NCBI GenBank assembly: GCA_026874595.1
Contig: CM049308.1
Span: 41,898,527-41,962,526 of the forward strand
Source: Sipunculus nudus
Taxonomy: Eukaryota; Annelida; Sipuncula; Golfingiida; Sipunculidae
Length of the DNA stretch: 64,000 nt
Reading direction: 5' to 3'
Shown in pieces: positions 1 through 11,770 of the stretch (position 1 is its first letter; each line of letters starts with the position of its first letter). Below the pieces are notes generated by a model. It saw nothing but the letters and a program-made list of their open reading frames with translations. It was not told where the DNA came from and made no database searches. Both the position numbers and the translations under genes were made by a program.

Positions 1-942
1 AGAAGTCCTCCTGAGGTGTACAAAATACTGTCTACCTACAGAATAGGCAAGCAGAATGAAGTATACACAACCTAGTATTACAGACAAAGGCTGCTTGGTC
101 AAGAAGTAACACACAGATCCTCCAAGCAGTCCAAACCCAACTAGTTCTAGGATTTTGTCCCACTCATTGCCGTACCCAGACCATTTTTCTGGGTAGTAGA
201 GTTTAATCATGAACCAGCTCTGATGATGAGAATGTCCAGGAGTATCCTCAGCCTCAAGTCGGTGATGAAGCAACGTATGCAGCGATGGTAAAAAGAAATT
301 TAATGGTTGTGCATCATCCTCCAACAAAACTACATACTTTGGGGAGTAAGACAGTGCCCTTATTAAGCAATATGTGTAATCCCGTTTCTCTTTTTCAAAA
401 CGGTCAGGGCTTGGTTTTAAATTGCTGTTGCTGTAAGGTGTGTACATAGGAAAGAACTGTGATAGATTCCGAGCCTCTGTGTGGCCTGCAGGATGGGCAT
501 CAATATTGCACAGAAAGAGGATTTTTTTATTGAAAGTTTGGTCAGCTTTCATGGACTGGTCCGTGGCTGTTACAGTCTGAGTGAGATAATCAATCACATG
601 TTTTGCATCTTTCTCCCGCTTCATTGTGATTATCCCTATCACAATATCTGTGTCATCATCATTATTATAACTGTAGTACTTGTTGTTTTCGGCTGTGTTT
701 AGTTGTGAAATATACTGCTTTGCTTGTTGAGCTCGCTTCTCATTTTGCACATGCACCCTTTTCAGGATCTCATCATCATTACCATTTCCATGAAAATACT
801 TAGAATATGGCCACTGGCTACACAGCACTTTCAGCCCATATCCGAAGGTTATCAAATATATCACCAGCCAGCCCACATAAAACAATGCGTGTCTTCTTGT
901 CAGGCGACGTAGCACTCTCAGCCAGGAACATAGCAAGGTCAT
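1..942 (-). CDS. PGAP4: PGAP4/TMEM246-like GPI-GalNAc transferase, 5' part (runs off the left edge)
   Basis: The reverse strand reads open for 314 codons from an ATG at 942 down to base 1, with an in-frame TGA a short way upstream. A basic N-terminus and a membrane segment (about residues 19-41) are followed by a glycosyltransferase domain. The family signatures are FEKEKRDYTYCL, an acidic EDDA motif at residues 208-211 that fits the metal/sugar-nucleotide site, and a KLYYPEKW block. Two further hydrophobic stretches at about 263-308 match the transmembrane pair that interrupts the GT domain in this family. From family knowledge, PGAP4 is a Golgi enzyme that adds the GalNAc side chain to GPI anchors. 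Human PGAP4 is about 403 aa, so roughly the last quarter lies outside the window. The coding part is unspliced here. Confidence in the family is high; the enzymatic role is inferred by homology. Confidence 0.9.
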   Translation of the reverse strand, partial: MTLLCSWLRVLRRLTRRHALFYVGWLVIYLITFGYGLKVLCSQWPYSKYFHGNGNDDEILKRVHVQNEKRAQQAKQYISQLNTAENNKYYSYNNDDDTDIVIGIITMKREKDAKHVIDYLTQTVTATDQSMKADQTFNKKILFLCNIDAHPAGHTEARNLSQFFPMYTPYSNSNLKPSPDRFEKEKRDYTYCLIRALSYSPKYVVLLEDDAQPLNFFLPSLHTLLHHRLEAEDTPGHSHHQSWFMIKLYYPEKWSGYGNEWDKILELVGFGLLGGSVCYFLTKQPLSVILGCVYFILLAYSVGRQYFVHLRRTS

Positions 943-1539
943 TATTCTCAGTGAAACTCCTGTTTTGAATCTGGATCTCCTATATCATCCATATTCTACC
1001 CTGTGAACATATTAAAACAAATTTTAAAATCAGTACAATGTATATAATATTGGCCCAGAGCTATGTTTGCCATGCAAACAGAGTGGACTGTATACAATTA
1101 AGATTTAGAGTAGTGTCAGTTGGTTTGTTGTTGAATACATGGAGCGTGTAAATATCCACTTAGGCTAACCGTGCTTATTGTACTATTAAATAAAATATAA
1201 CTTTAAGAAAATTGCAATTGCTCAACAGCACAGTATGATGGTAATATTTAAAACTATTGCTCACAGGGCTGCTTTTCTGCCTGGCAGAAATGGCAGATAA
1301 GGGGTAGAAACTGTAAAATATGCCTTGAGTGCTACTTCTATGACATTTTATCATTTATCTAGCTATAAAAAACATGTAATATTAAAACAAGCCCTACAAG
1401 CCTTATGCAAATGGGCAATGGGATATACATCAGGTATAATGCTTCAATGCTGGACGGTTACTTTTCAAGTACATGTGTGACATTAATATGTACAATTCAA
1501 GCACTGAACATTTTGAACCTGTGTGCTGGCATCAATTAC
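943..1539. other. Upstream/intergenic DNA of PGAP4
   Basis: AT-rich sequence upstream of the PGAP4 start, which should hold its 5' UTR and promoter. No TATA box, CpG-rich block or long reading frame stands out. I see nothing further to name. Confidence 0.4.
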
Positions 1540-2510
1540 AAAAATGTCACTGCAGAAATATGTCACTGATGCACACAACACAAAAAGGATTGTAAGTGGC
1601 ACCACCAGTCTTGTGTACAAGAAAGCCATCAAAGATGTATGAACATGAAAAATTCCAGTCAGATACTTCAAACCACTGTAAGCCTATGTGCACAGATGCA
1701 TAAAACAACTAGAAAACCGGTAGTCGACAAGTAACAACGTGTCTCTCCTGATGAGTGGTACAAGTGAAGTGACAGACGGACTGAGTTGTAGTCACATCAC
1801 TACTAAACATAGCCACTTATAACTCTGAGAAAAGGGCATTATTTTATTCAACAAAAACTGCAGCCACCTAGCTGGTCTTCTTCAAAACTCTCCCAAGATG
1901 GATTGACATGCCAAATTTCAGACCAATACCTTGACCCACTCCTGAGCAATTTCACCCAAAGCACATGTACCGATGGACACCACGGAAAAATGATTGCAGA
2001 TGGCACTACTAGACTTGAGTACAAGATGGAGAACTCCAAGATCTATCCACATGGATATGAACAATTTCAGGTGGGTACTGAAAATCACTCCTGAGAAAAG
2101 GGCATTTATTTATTCTACAAAAACTGGAAGGTAGGTGGCACCACCTGTCTGGTTTATGTGACAATTTCCCAAGATGGATGAACATGCCAATTTTCAGGCC
2201 AATACCTGGATCCACTCCTGAGATATGAGCAATTTTCACCCAAAGCACATGTACAGATGGATGCCATGGAAAATGTTTGCAGATGGCCCCACCAGTCTTG
2301 GGTAAAAGTTGGAGGAGTCCAAGATCTATGGATATGCACAATTTCATGCCAATACTGGGAATCACTCCTGAGAAAAGGGCATTAATTTATACTACAAAAA
2401 AAGAAAGGTAAGTGGCACCACCTGTCTGGTCCATGAGAAAAACTTTCCAAGATGGATGAACATGCCGAATTTCTGACCAATACCTAGAGCCCTGCAAGGA
2501 GAAACTAAAC
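1540..2510 (-). repeat. Minisatellite family C, array 1 (about 150-190 bp monomers, reverse orientation)
   Basis: Read on the reverse strand, diverged units repeat the order: CTCAGGAGTG, a phrase like GGCCTGAAATTTTGCATG, then CATCCATCTTGG, then ACAAGACTGGTGG, then a GCCACCTACAATC-like core, then CATCCATCTGT. About five or six units are recognisable. The same unit recurs on the plus strand near 38.5, 51.5-52.6 and 57.4-58.3 kb. Short open frames across the array are repetitive translations of the monomer and are not genes. Confidence 0.75.
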
Positions 2511-3189
2511 TGAACTTGAGAGCCTTGACAGTGGTGTCCACATGCAGCCTTGAGGGGCATGGCACCCATGAGGTGATCACATGCAGCCTTAAGGAAATGG
2601 AGCTAAACTGACCTTATGACCCCTGGCAAACTCAGTGTGCACTCATTGAACTCTTTTGTGCTGTACCTGGCTGCACTGAGCCAACTCTTGACCTATATCT
2701 GGCTGCACTCTTACCCTGTTACATAATCTGATACAGTTGGCAGTCTGCCAAGGCTATATACTGACTTTTGGCCTGTCACCAAATCTGAAACAGTTGGCAT
2801 GATGGTTTGCGACACAATCTTTGCCTGTTGGTTAATCTGTTTAAACATACTGAAAGACTTTGGTTAAAATGCCTTTTTTCAAGCTGACATATAAGACTTT
2901 TTATCAAAATATTTAGAATAATAAAAGATGCAGTCCTTTCATTGTTAAAGGTCATATAAATCTGCAAAAAAACATTCAAGTAAACTTGAACAAAGGCCAC
3001 CTAAGAATCATATTTGTGCAATGTTACAGATGTTTTAATTTAAACAACATTTTTGTAGAAGAAGACTATTGCAGCCTTAAATAAAAACTTAATATTGGCT
3101 ACAAGAGTAACTTCAGCTTTCTATGACTCTACTAAAAATCCATGAACCCCATCTATTCTTAACAAATTGAGAGATCCTATAAAATTCAT

Positions 3190-3560
3190 TTAAAAACTAA
3201 AACCAAAAAGCTTTAGTAGCATCATGAAAAATTTTAAGCTGAAAGAGGCTAAAATTACAAGGTTTTTGTCCATTAAATAAACAGGTCGATGAACCACAAA
3301 ACCTCTATTTCAAACATGAGTCATGTTACAACATTTGCACAAAACCTAGTGATGCTAGCTCCTGTCGTTTCTGAGATTCAAATGTCATTTTGGTCAAATG
3401 AATAATTTCAAATTCCTGTAACTCAGCTAAAAATTACCAAACTGGAACAAATCAATCAAACCTGAGAGCCCTTATCCCTGGGATCAGTTTTGTGAGATAT
3501 TGAACAATTTGGCTCAATGATTTGCATCAATGCTTGATAAACTTGCAACAATGATCACAT
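3190..3560 (-). repeat. Family B dispersed repeat, one diverged unit (reverse orientation)
   Basis: On the reverse strand this segment reads GCCAAATTGTTCAATAT, then a GATCCCAGG...CTCTCA block, then GAGCTAGCATCAC, then GACTCATGTTTGAAAT, then TCGACCTGTTT. The same order appears on the plus strand at about 36.96-37.96 kb, so this is an old dispersed copy of one repeat family. Confidence 0.6.
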
Positions 3561-4984
3561 ATGATAAGAACAAAAATAGATCACTTTTTGGGGGGATAAT
3601 TTCAGAAAGGTTAATCATAAGAAGAAACTGTTTAAGTTTACAAATAGTTGGCTTAGGATGCCAAAATGAAAAGAAACACTCCTTCTAACTTGTGAGGACT
3701 ATTGTTAGCTGGCCCATAGGTTCAGCACATATTTTACCTAGAAAATTGTGAAGATAAGAAATTAAATGGAAGTTTGTTCAAGTGATTCAGTATTAACAAC
3801 CTGGATTCTTGCGTATCTCATTTCCCAAATGCAAGCATAACACATAAACAAGTTTAAACTGCAGGGTTGGGGCACTGTACATGTACCTTTCGTGGCTATC
3901 ATGAGTAGGAAGTACCAGGTACCTATACCCTGAACTAAAGAACCTGTACCTGGTATAAGGATCTCCAGGAACATGTGTGATACTGGGAATATACCACCAG
4001 ACTTGGGTCAATCGCATGTGCAGAGCTAGCTGTCACAACTGTCAAGGCAGCTACCTATCTTAGAGAGATGTAAGTACCGAGCATTCATCCTTGTTACCTC
4101 AGAAGTTGAGTCAGCTCAGACTAGTAGCATGCTGGTCTACCTCCAGCCTCTAAACAGAAAATTCATTGAGGCATTATCAGCACAAGTAAAGGAAACTGGT
4201 TACTCAAATGTCCAGAGTAGTTGTCTATAGACCTGTGTAGAGACAAGTACCTAGGTACAAGTACAGGTACTATTCATTGTGTACTAGGTAGCCCTCAATT
4301 GTTTTTTTCAGTGACTGACGCAATGTGGAGTCCAAAGATTGCACCTGCAGTTAACTGTTATTATAACACTCCATACACAACTGTGAGATTTAACATATAT
4401 CCATTGATTAATGTTCAGTACATCTATGTGTATTGTATATTTGACCACCATAGAAAACATTAATGTTCTGTTCTCAGCCCTATTTTGCACCTAGGAATCA
4501 AAATATGAACATAATAGTGCACAGGCCTAAAGCCTTATACAGGACTGCCATCAAATGCAAGATGTCTACCGGGGCTGTTAATGCTTCAAATCTCTCTGGA
4601 CAAATAATATCAGTCGTTGATGTAAAGGTGCTTCATGCTTTCCAGAATGGTTATTTTTTATTACAGGCCTTTCAACATACAACATTATGTGAACATTGGT
4701 TTGTTACAACAATAGGAAATATTTTTATTCAATTTCTTTTCTAAGAGTAACAGATCGTATTGTGCTATAACCCCAGTTAGCCCTTTGGTGGGCTGACGAT
4801 GCAACAGAAACCTGAAACCTGTTGCGTCGCTGTCGGAGGCTATGTACTAGGTACAGGTACAACCCAACCCTGCTCTCAAGACTTCGAGTTAGATACAAAC
4901 ATAACATGAAATGTTTTGTTCTGGTTTTTGTCCTATCTTCAGAGACAGACTCAAAGTGTTTACATAAATGGGTAAGAATCAAAC
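3561..4984. other. Intergenic, no gene recognised
   Basis: Several short phrases rich in GTAC (for example AGGTACAGGTAC) recur near 3.9, 4.25 and 4.85 kb. No coding similarity was recognised. Short open frames here are isolated and lack family motifs. Confidence 0.4.
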
Positions 4985-6975
4985 TGTATAACTTAAGTTT
5001 ATGGAGTAACATAGGTCTCTGTGCTCAGCCCTCTCCTGTTTTCAATTTATACCATTCTACCTGCCAGACCTATCAGTCAACACAAGGTTGAATTCCATAT
5101 GTATGCTGATGACACTCAACTGTATTTATAAACTGACCTCAAAGTTGATACTGGCATGTCAAAAGTCCTGAATCCATTAACTCTGACTGGATAGATCATA
5201 TGTATCCAGCATAACAGATCATAGGATGCTGAGGAAGTTTTCAGAGGAACTTAATGCAGATCAAACTGAATTTATTTTAATATTAAAGACATGATCATTC
5301 TGAAAATGTCACTAACTCTATTGACATTGATGGAAATAATATCAAACCTGTTGATACTGATCGCAACCTAGGGAGTTATTTTTTATACGCATTTGAGTTT
5401 TGAACTGCATATTCATTATTCATTATTGTATGGCTTACCACATATCAGGGTTGGGTTTATTATTGTCAAAAACTTATTTTTACACTACACTGTAAACACT
5501 GTAATAAACTTTAATTAACATAAAAAATCTTAAAGGCTTAAATAACCACAATTTCATGTTTAGTTCACTTCAATAATTATTTAGTAGCATCATAACATGT
5601 CCAGATGTCCTGTAATTTATATTTACAGTTTAACATCTAGTTCTACATCTGAGTGAGATCTAAACAATCTAGTCATTGACTGCATAAATAAATTAGATAT
5701 AATAATGTAATAATAATATTTATATCTCCACCTAGCTTCTCGCCAGGGTGGGGTAGTAGTATGATTTGTTGTTCCATTCACTACTGGTAAAGTATGTTTA
5801 CACTAGTAGCAACATGGAGGCTACAGTTTGATAACCAGCCAGTCATGACAGTCTGAGAGCAGAAACCTCTATAATTAGTCAGTTATTAAGTCATCCTCCA
5901 CACCCTCCACACCCTCCACTGGACACTTGCTAATTGTCCCTTAAGTTGACATAGAGACTCCTCCTCATGGGGTGTTTGTCAACACAAATTAGTGGCTGCT
6001 GACAACAGGAGACATAAACCTGGAGGAACTCGCTAATTAGATATCAAGCTTATTGTGCACTGACATGATCTGTGTCAGATAAAGATAACCCACTGATCAT
6101 TACTAGATATTATTATTCAGTCGCACTCATTCATGTCAGAAATCAAACATACACAAGTTTTACAGTATTTTACATAAGGGTGTGTAAAATCAATTTTTTA
6201 CATGACGGTAATTATAATTAATTCACGGTGTAAATAATGTTGGTGTTAAAATCTTGCAAACCCTGCCACAAACTTCCCGTTATAAGTTACAGAGTACAAA
6301 ACCAAAACATGTCAGCCTGATTTATTACAATGAAAAAATGGCAAGGACATCTATGTCCAATCTTATTCATAATGCAGATGCACTGGCTCCCTGTGGTATA
6401 ATAAATTTCTTTTAAAATCTTGGTGTTTGTTCACAATTGCATCCATCAAACTGCACCGGAATACTAACAGGTTCTTGTAAAAGTTCATATACCAGTAATA
6501 TAAGGGATGTACAGTAAAAATAGACTACTCCTTGTGAAGCCAAAAAGCAAACGTAAAATTGTTGACAGAAGATTTGGTGTGGCAGGACTTATTTGTGGAA
6601 CAGTATGTCTTCACATCTCCACACAATACTTTAAAGTACTTTACTGAAATACTTTTTAAACGAGCATTTGATTGATATATTTAACATCTAGAAGATAAAC
6701 CTTTTACAGACATAGTATATGAAGCGTCTCATATTTTAGTATTTAACTTTATCTTTATCAGCTATTTCTTTGTGTATGATGTTATATTAATATAAGGCTG
6801 TTCTTAAGAATCATCTTAAATTGGTTTAATATGCAACCACTGTACTTTGTATTTTTATCCATTTTGTAATTACTGCATATCTTATGACTGGACTTGTTTC
6901 TGTATATTGTATCAGTGCCACTGATATTGTGGATATAGGCACTTTATGAACATTGCTAGTAAAATACTAAAATAA
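4985..6975 (+). pseudogene. Degenerate L2/CR1-type LINE (RT core and 3' end)
   Basis: A long-dead non-LTR retrotransposon with many stops and frameshifts. At about 5030 the translation gives a degraded version of the segment before the catalytic motif. At 5102 it gives MYADDTQLYL, the reverse transcriptase motif C with the YADD catalytic box. Further on come KLNADQTEF and RNLG-like phrases typical of the region after the RT palm. Near 6380 HWLPV followed by a FKIL-like block, and near 6570 DRRFGVAG, match the C-terminal part of L2/CR1 proteins. The 3' end has a GGCACTTTATGAAC phrase followed by AAATAAAG. The piece between about 5.7 and 6.3 kb shows no LINE similarity by eye and may be a later insertion. 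Clade assignment is from motif memory only. Confidence 0.65.
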
Positions 6976-7678
6976 AGAAGGGCCTGAAAATAAGTGAATT
7001 ATATATTATTATCTGATAGTGATAATCTGGTTGAATTTTTCCTGTATCATGAATTTGCTTGCATGACTGAAAGGAATATCAAGTGGTGACCTGGTCTGGG
7101 TTCAAATTTGCTACTAGCAAAGTAGAAAAACAAGAAACTGTTATAATACATCATACAAGATGATGGTCCTTGAGGTGCAGCCTATCAGTGACAGATATTG
7201 ACAAATTTACCCATTATTTCTATGGTGATCAGTATAAAGCAAGCAAAGTAATTTTACCAATAAAATAAAATAATTACAATGTATGATTAGGAACTGAATT
7301 TTCCTAGATAAAGCTTGCAAATTCATGTACAGACAACATGACTAAAGATTATATGTTCATTTTCAAAAATATATATATGACTAAATATTGAATTTTCACA
7401 GATAAGGCTAGTAAAATTCAATATTGGATAAAATATGACTTCTAGTCATATTATTACAGATGAGACTGAAATATATGACTAGAAATAGCTTATAAAGATA
7501 AAGCTGCCATCGGAGTATATTTTGACCAGGAATTCTGTTATCACAGATATAAAACCTGACAATGTTATTGTTATTCAAATCAAACAAGAACTTGTTAGAG
7601 ACACTGTTTGAATATCCTAAAAGTATAATTTGCTATTTGAAATTGATAGATAAAAAAATTACCACTAGCTAGACTTGA
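6976..7678. other. AT-rich intergenic DNA, no gene recognised
   Basis: Very AT-rich, with short local repeats such as the TATGACTA and GACTTCTAGTCAT phrases at 7.37-7.49 kb. No coding or structural RNA signal was recognised. Confidence 0.35.
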
Positions 7679-8280
7679 CTATAGTCCGTTTCACCACATG
7701 CTGTCCACCTGTTTTTTGTTGATAATTTTCTTAAATGTTTATATTTTTCATAAATTTCCAATAAACTAACATATGGAAGTGACAACCTAATATGGCAATC
7801 AAGAAATTTACAATAAATCTGCCGTTTATGTTTTACAACATTTAAGTCTCTTCACCATGAACTGGCAGATATGAAGTGTCCCTCCATAAGTAGCCATCAT
7901 TGTTTTAGCTGGTTATATTTTGGTATGGACTAAAACCCGGATGCCACATGTCACATGTCACATGCCAATCGGATGCCTCGCCGGATGCCGCTCGGGTGGT
8001 CGGATGCCACAGGCTGTCTGTAACAAGTTTCACCATATTTTTATAATCATTCATCATATAACAATAAAACTTCACATGTCCATTGCTCGTTTATATATAT
8101 TGTAAGCATACTGAGGTACACGAGTTAATACAATGCGAAAAATGCATCATGTAAAATATTTGAGGGGTATATTGTATATAATTCATGTTTTTTTTTATGT
8201 TGACTATATTCATGTATACGTGTTTGTATGCATATTCAATATATACATATTGTTATATCTATATAAAAGATATAAGTAAA

Positions 8281-8284
<4 letters not shown>

Positions 8285-8329
<45 letters not shown>
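8285..8329. repeat. (TA)n microsatellite
   Basis: An uninterrupted TA run inside the inner MITE. Confidence 0.95.
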
Positions 8330-8332
<3 letters not shown>

Positions 8333-8460
8333 TTTTACCTGTATATAATTTTGATAGATACTTGTGATATAAAATGAAAATATTTCATGTTTTATATCCT
8401 GGATAAAGTTAAAATAAAAATATTTCACAACTTTCAAATGTTTACTTCGTTTTGTTTGTT

Positions 8461-8513
<53 letters not shown>
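8461..8513. repeat. (TC)n(TA)n compound microsatellite
   Basis: About eleven TC units followed by about fourteen TA units, inside the inner MITE. Confidence 0.95.
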
Positions 8514-8515
<2 letters not shown>

Positions 8516-9440
8516 TTGATAAAATATTGCGTGTCCAAGATTTTTAATAATGGTTTTAAAAAACTCAAAAATTCTGAATTTCTTTAACTAAAATATTTAA
8601 GGAACACTTATCATTTTTTTATCATATTATAAATTTAAAGCAGTCGGGCATCCGATGTCTCAACCCTTAATATCGGCTTCCAATACTAGTATCCGCATTT
8701 TGGCATGTGACATGTGGCATCCGGGTTTTAGTCCACACACTTTGGCATGTGACATGTGACATGTGGCATCCGGGTTTTAGTCCGTACCTTATATTTTTTA
8801 GAATGTTTACATGAGATCATCCAATCAACAGCTGTCAGTTGAGGCTGTTTTTGCATGTGACCAATGACCTTGACCGCCATAAATGGGTCTGATATGTTGT
8901 AAAATGTAGACTGATTTCTCATATTTTAAAATAATTCTGTTTCTTAAATAAGGTGTAAGGGAGGTATTTATCTACCTTGTTGAAAATTAGGTTCTTTAAT
9001 CCTCTGCTCTACACTATAATTGTTTCCCTTGAAATGTAACTAATAAAAATTTTCATAGCAAAAAACAGGTGGACATGAGGGGATGAAATGGACTATAGTG
9101 GCAAAAATAACGAATTTCGAACCCTGCTGGTGACCACGACAGGTTGACTATATAACGCCCGGAATCATTTGTCACATGCCATGGCAACGGCTAACATCAG
9201 CCTTTCTCAAAGGAAACAGGTGCACAGGGGATGTGATTTTGAACCTGGTTTCTTTCGGAACATATCTTACCCACGACAACATAATACTGGAACTCGGAAG
9301 CAGAACTGCTAACGTTGTGTGTACTTCTATTCCGTCCCTTAACCCCGGATCCTAAAAGTTCCTAGCTCAGGCACATGGTGGCGCCCCTGTACAGCTCAGC
9401 GCCATCGTGCGTCTATTACCCAGACTAACGTTTCTGCACA

Positions 9441-9441
9441 A

Positions 9442-9511
<70 letters not shown>
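9441..9511. repeat. (AC)n(TA)n compound microsatellite
   Basis: About ten AC units followed by about 25 TA units in non-coding DNA. Confidence 0.95.
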
Positions 9512-9513
<2 letters not shown>

Positions 9514-9644
9514 TCTCGTGCTCAGGAACATACAGGACAGTACAGGCTTGAAAAGCGGTGTTCTATAGCGATCGCCTTGTCCGTGTGTTTGTCTTTCCTT
9601 CGTCCGTCAGTGACGCTTTCTTTCGCGCGCATTATCTCACATGC

Positions 9645-10350
9645 AACTTATTTGATCTTTCTCAAATTCATAGGCTGAAGTTGATTGCTGTAATTAATTG
9701 TTAATGAGGTTTCCGGAGCTGTCGAATAACAGACCTGTACAAATTTCAATATGGCTGCCAGAGCACAATGGTGATTTTCTTTCCCGAGCAGTATCTCAAA
9801 AAGAGAATACACTTGATCTTTCACAAATCCATAAAGACAATTGATATCCATAAGAGCTCCAACCTTTTCAAATTATAGACCTGTTCGAATTCCAATATGG
9901 ATACCAGAGCAAAATCGGTAGTTTTCTTCATGTTCAATAGCTCAAAGAGAATCTAAGTACACTAACTTTCTCAGGGATTCTCAGGGATGATTGGTACGTA
10001 TCGGGGCTCTTAAAAGTCCTTTCCAATTACAGACCCGCAAGAGCACAGTCGGTTGTTTTCTTCAATGCGCAGTATATCACAGAAAACACATTTGATTTTT
10101 CACAAATTCATAGAGATGAGTGGCGTGCATGAAAACTCTGGACAACCATATCAATGTACAGACCTTTCTGAATTTAAGTATGACAGGCAGAGTACAATCA
10201 GTGATTTACATTTGTTTAAATTTGACAGAAGGTTTACACCCGTGGTGGTCGGGGAGGGGGGGGGGGGGTGTTCTTTCAAGTACCAGACTCCTTTTAGTCC
10301 AATTTATGGCTGCCAGAAAAATATTTCAAAATCATTTCGCATTCATAACC
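9645..10350 (+). repeat. Minisatellite family D, about four diverged monomers of roughly 155 bp
   Basis: The order TTTGATCTTTCTCAAATTCATA, then AGAGCTC/CTCTGGA, then ACAGACCTGTTCGAAT, then ATGGCTGCCAGAGCACAAT, then GATTTTCTTCA, then AGTATCTCA recurs at about 9650, 9805, 9965 and 10090. The open frames at 10053-10391 are translations of this repeat, not a gene. Confidence 0.7.
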
Positions 10351-10619
10351 TCAGAAATATTGCCATGATTGCCAACAATCAACAAATCTAGATATAATTT
10401 TTTTCAGTGGAGGAATAATCAGGTAACACAAAATGTTTCTTGAAACGACCCATAAGTTCACTGGCAACTTTAAAAAGAGTTCCGCCATCACTGGCGTATA
10501 ATTAAGTTAATCACTTCACAATAATAAAGTTGTTTTTTTAGCCTCAGTGATCAGTCGGTTTGTCACATTTTTTTGTTTTATAAACATCTTCCAGCTTTGT
10601 ATTGTTGTTCAACCGCTCA

Positions 10620-11407
10620 ATTTAACATCTCTTCTGCTTTGCCTCTCTTAAGGGGTCATTAAACCACTTAGATTCTTCACGAATCACTACCTTCTGTGTT
10701 CTCTTAGGTAATACATAATCAAGAATTTCACCCAGTATGTCATTGTAACACAGCACAAGAGCACCCCTATCAGAATGAGCGTCGTTACCTTTTTCACATA
10801 AAGGGGATTTAGTTAATTCCTGCATGAAAGCACTGTGTTCAAGTGATCCCAGTTTTCAGTATGTAACATAACCTTTCAGGTTAGCTATAGAGCCCCACAG
10901 ACTGTCATATCATTTGAAATGACTGGATCCCACGTATGAGTATTCTGAATGATTGGAACTTCATGTTCACGTGTTAGAATCAAATATAAAGTGTGTCCTT
11001 GCCTGTAAGTCATCTGAATCACATGTTGATGGTATCCAAAAGAATGTATCAAAAACAGGAAATCTTTAGCATATTTGTTATTATTGTCATCAACATGGAT
11101 ATTAAAATCTCCGGTAATGACTTTATGTTACAACCAAATTTGGGGTTGTATATTCAAGGAACTCGGCAAACTCTGTTAGAAACTGAGACGGTTTTGGTTT
11201 ATTCTACCGCGATGGCGGTGGTCGATATACGACCACGATGCTAAAAGTAAATTCACTGGATATTTAAGAGTCAAGTGCTTTATAGGATCAAGGAGTTTAC
11301 AGTCCTGTAAACTCCTTGATAGGATTTACCAAATGTGTCACTTCAGGTGCTCTTTTGAGCCGTAGTTCTTTGTGGCACATCAGTGCTACTCCACCGCCCC
11401 TTGCTGG
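10620..11407 (-). pseudogene. L2/CR1-like LINE fragment (endonuclease to early RT linker), reverse strand
   Basis: The reverse strand reads GGGVALMCHKELRLKRAPE (the endonuclease core), then a broken GDFNIH-like segment with VDDNN. Next come a degraded QHV...RQGHTL phrase and finally SKWFNDPLREAKQKRC (10622-10680), the usual block after the endonuclease. There are several frameshifts and stops. The 5' side is cut at 11407, where a hAT-like insertion begins. It also holds a palindrome (11287-11320). It is probably the same broad LINE group as 4985-6975 but in opposite orientation. Confidence 0.65.
11287..11320. repeat. Perfect inverted repeat, 16-bp arms with 2-bp spacer
   Basis: The arm ATCAAGGAGTTTACAG is followed by TC and its exact reverse complement. 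It lies inside the LINE fragment, where the related protein would need only one arm, so it looks like a local inverted duplication rather than a functional site. Confidence 0.9.
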
Positions 11408-11760
11408 CAGGGGCGTCAATAGAGGGGGAATGTGGGTATATATACCCCCCCCCCCCCACCCAATTGGCAAGGGAGATGGTCAATGTAATTACCCCCCCCC
11501 CCCCCCCCACACACACACTTTTGACAGAATAACATTAAAATATTGCAAATGAAATATTTTAATAAATAGAATTAAAGACTTTGCATCTATTTACTGAAAA
11601 ATATTATAACTAAACCTTGCTTAGAATTCACAAAATAACTTATTTTCTAAAACATTATAATTATTTGAAATATGATTTATATAGTTGATTATGTCACTCA
11701 CAGACGCTAAAAAAGGTGTATATATACATATATGTGTGTGTGTATTAATACAAAGTCATC
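11408..11760 (+). mobile_element. hAT-like MITE, right end lost or diverged
   Basis: It starts with CAGGGGCGTCAAT, the same terminus as the complete element at 35505-35967. Internal order also matches that element read in reverse: a poly-C/GGTATATATACCCCC block, a second C-run, ATTGCAAATGAAATATTT, TTAGAATTCACAAAATAAC, CACTCACAGACGC and ACAAAGTCATC. The expected closing terminus is not present, so the right end is truncated or decayed. It has inserted into the LINE fragment to its left. Confidence 0.65.
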
Positions 11761-11770
11761 TTCTGTCAGT

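Larger units (their letters stand above)
7922..8788. mobile_element. Inner MITE with long terminal inverted repeats and a 9-bp target duplication
   Basis: The left end GGTATGGACTAAAACCC continues as GGATGCCACATGTCACATG. The right end is its reverse complement, giving inverted repeats of about 45 bp; a partial second copy of the repeat lies just inside the right end at about 8690-8740. The flanks carry TTATATTTT on both sides (7913-7921 and 8789-8797). A 9-bp duplication suggests a Mutator-like origin, but the flank is AT-rich, so 8 bp (hAT-like) cannot be excluded. The centre is (TA)n and (TC)n(TA)n microsatellite, and there is no transposase. Confidence 0.8.
7679..9098. mobile_element. Outer inverted-repeat element (MITE-like), interrupted by an inner one
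   Basis: The left end CTATAGTCCGTTTCACC and the right end read in reverse (CTATAGTCCATTTCATCC) match. Similarity continues through TGTCCACCTGTTTTTTG on both sides, giving imperfect inverted termini of about 40 bp. The ends are compatible with a TA target site, as in Tc1/mariner elements, although CTATAG is itself palindromic, so the exact edge is uncertain. There is no transposase frame. A second element (7922-8788) sits inside it; without that insertion the outer element would be about 550 bp. Confidence 0.65.

Noticed and set aside
1848-2569. Several overlapping reverse frames of 60-118 codons
   Set aside because: They are translations of the family C minisatellite monomer, which is open by chance in more than one frame.
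10053-10391. A 112-codon plus-strand frame
   Set aside because: It spans the last family D monomers and a long G-run; its peptide simply repeats the monomer and has no family match.
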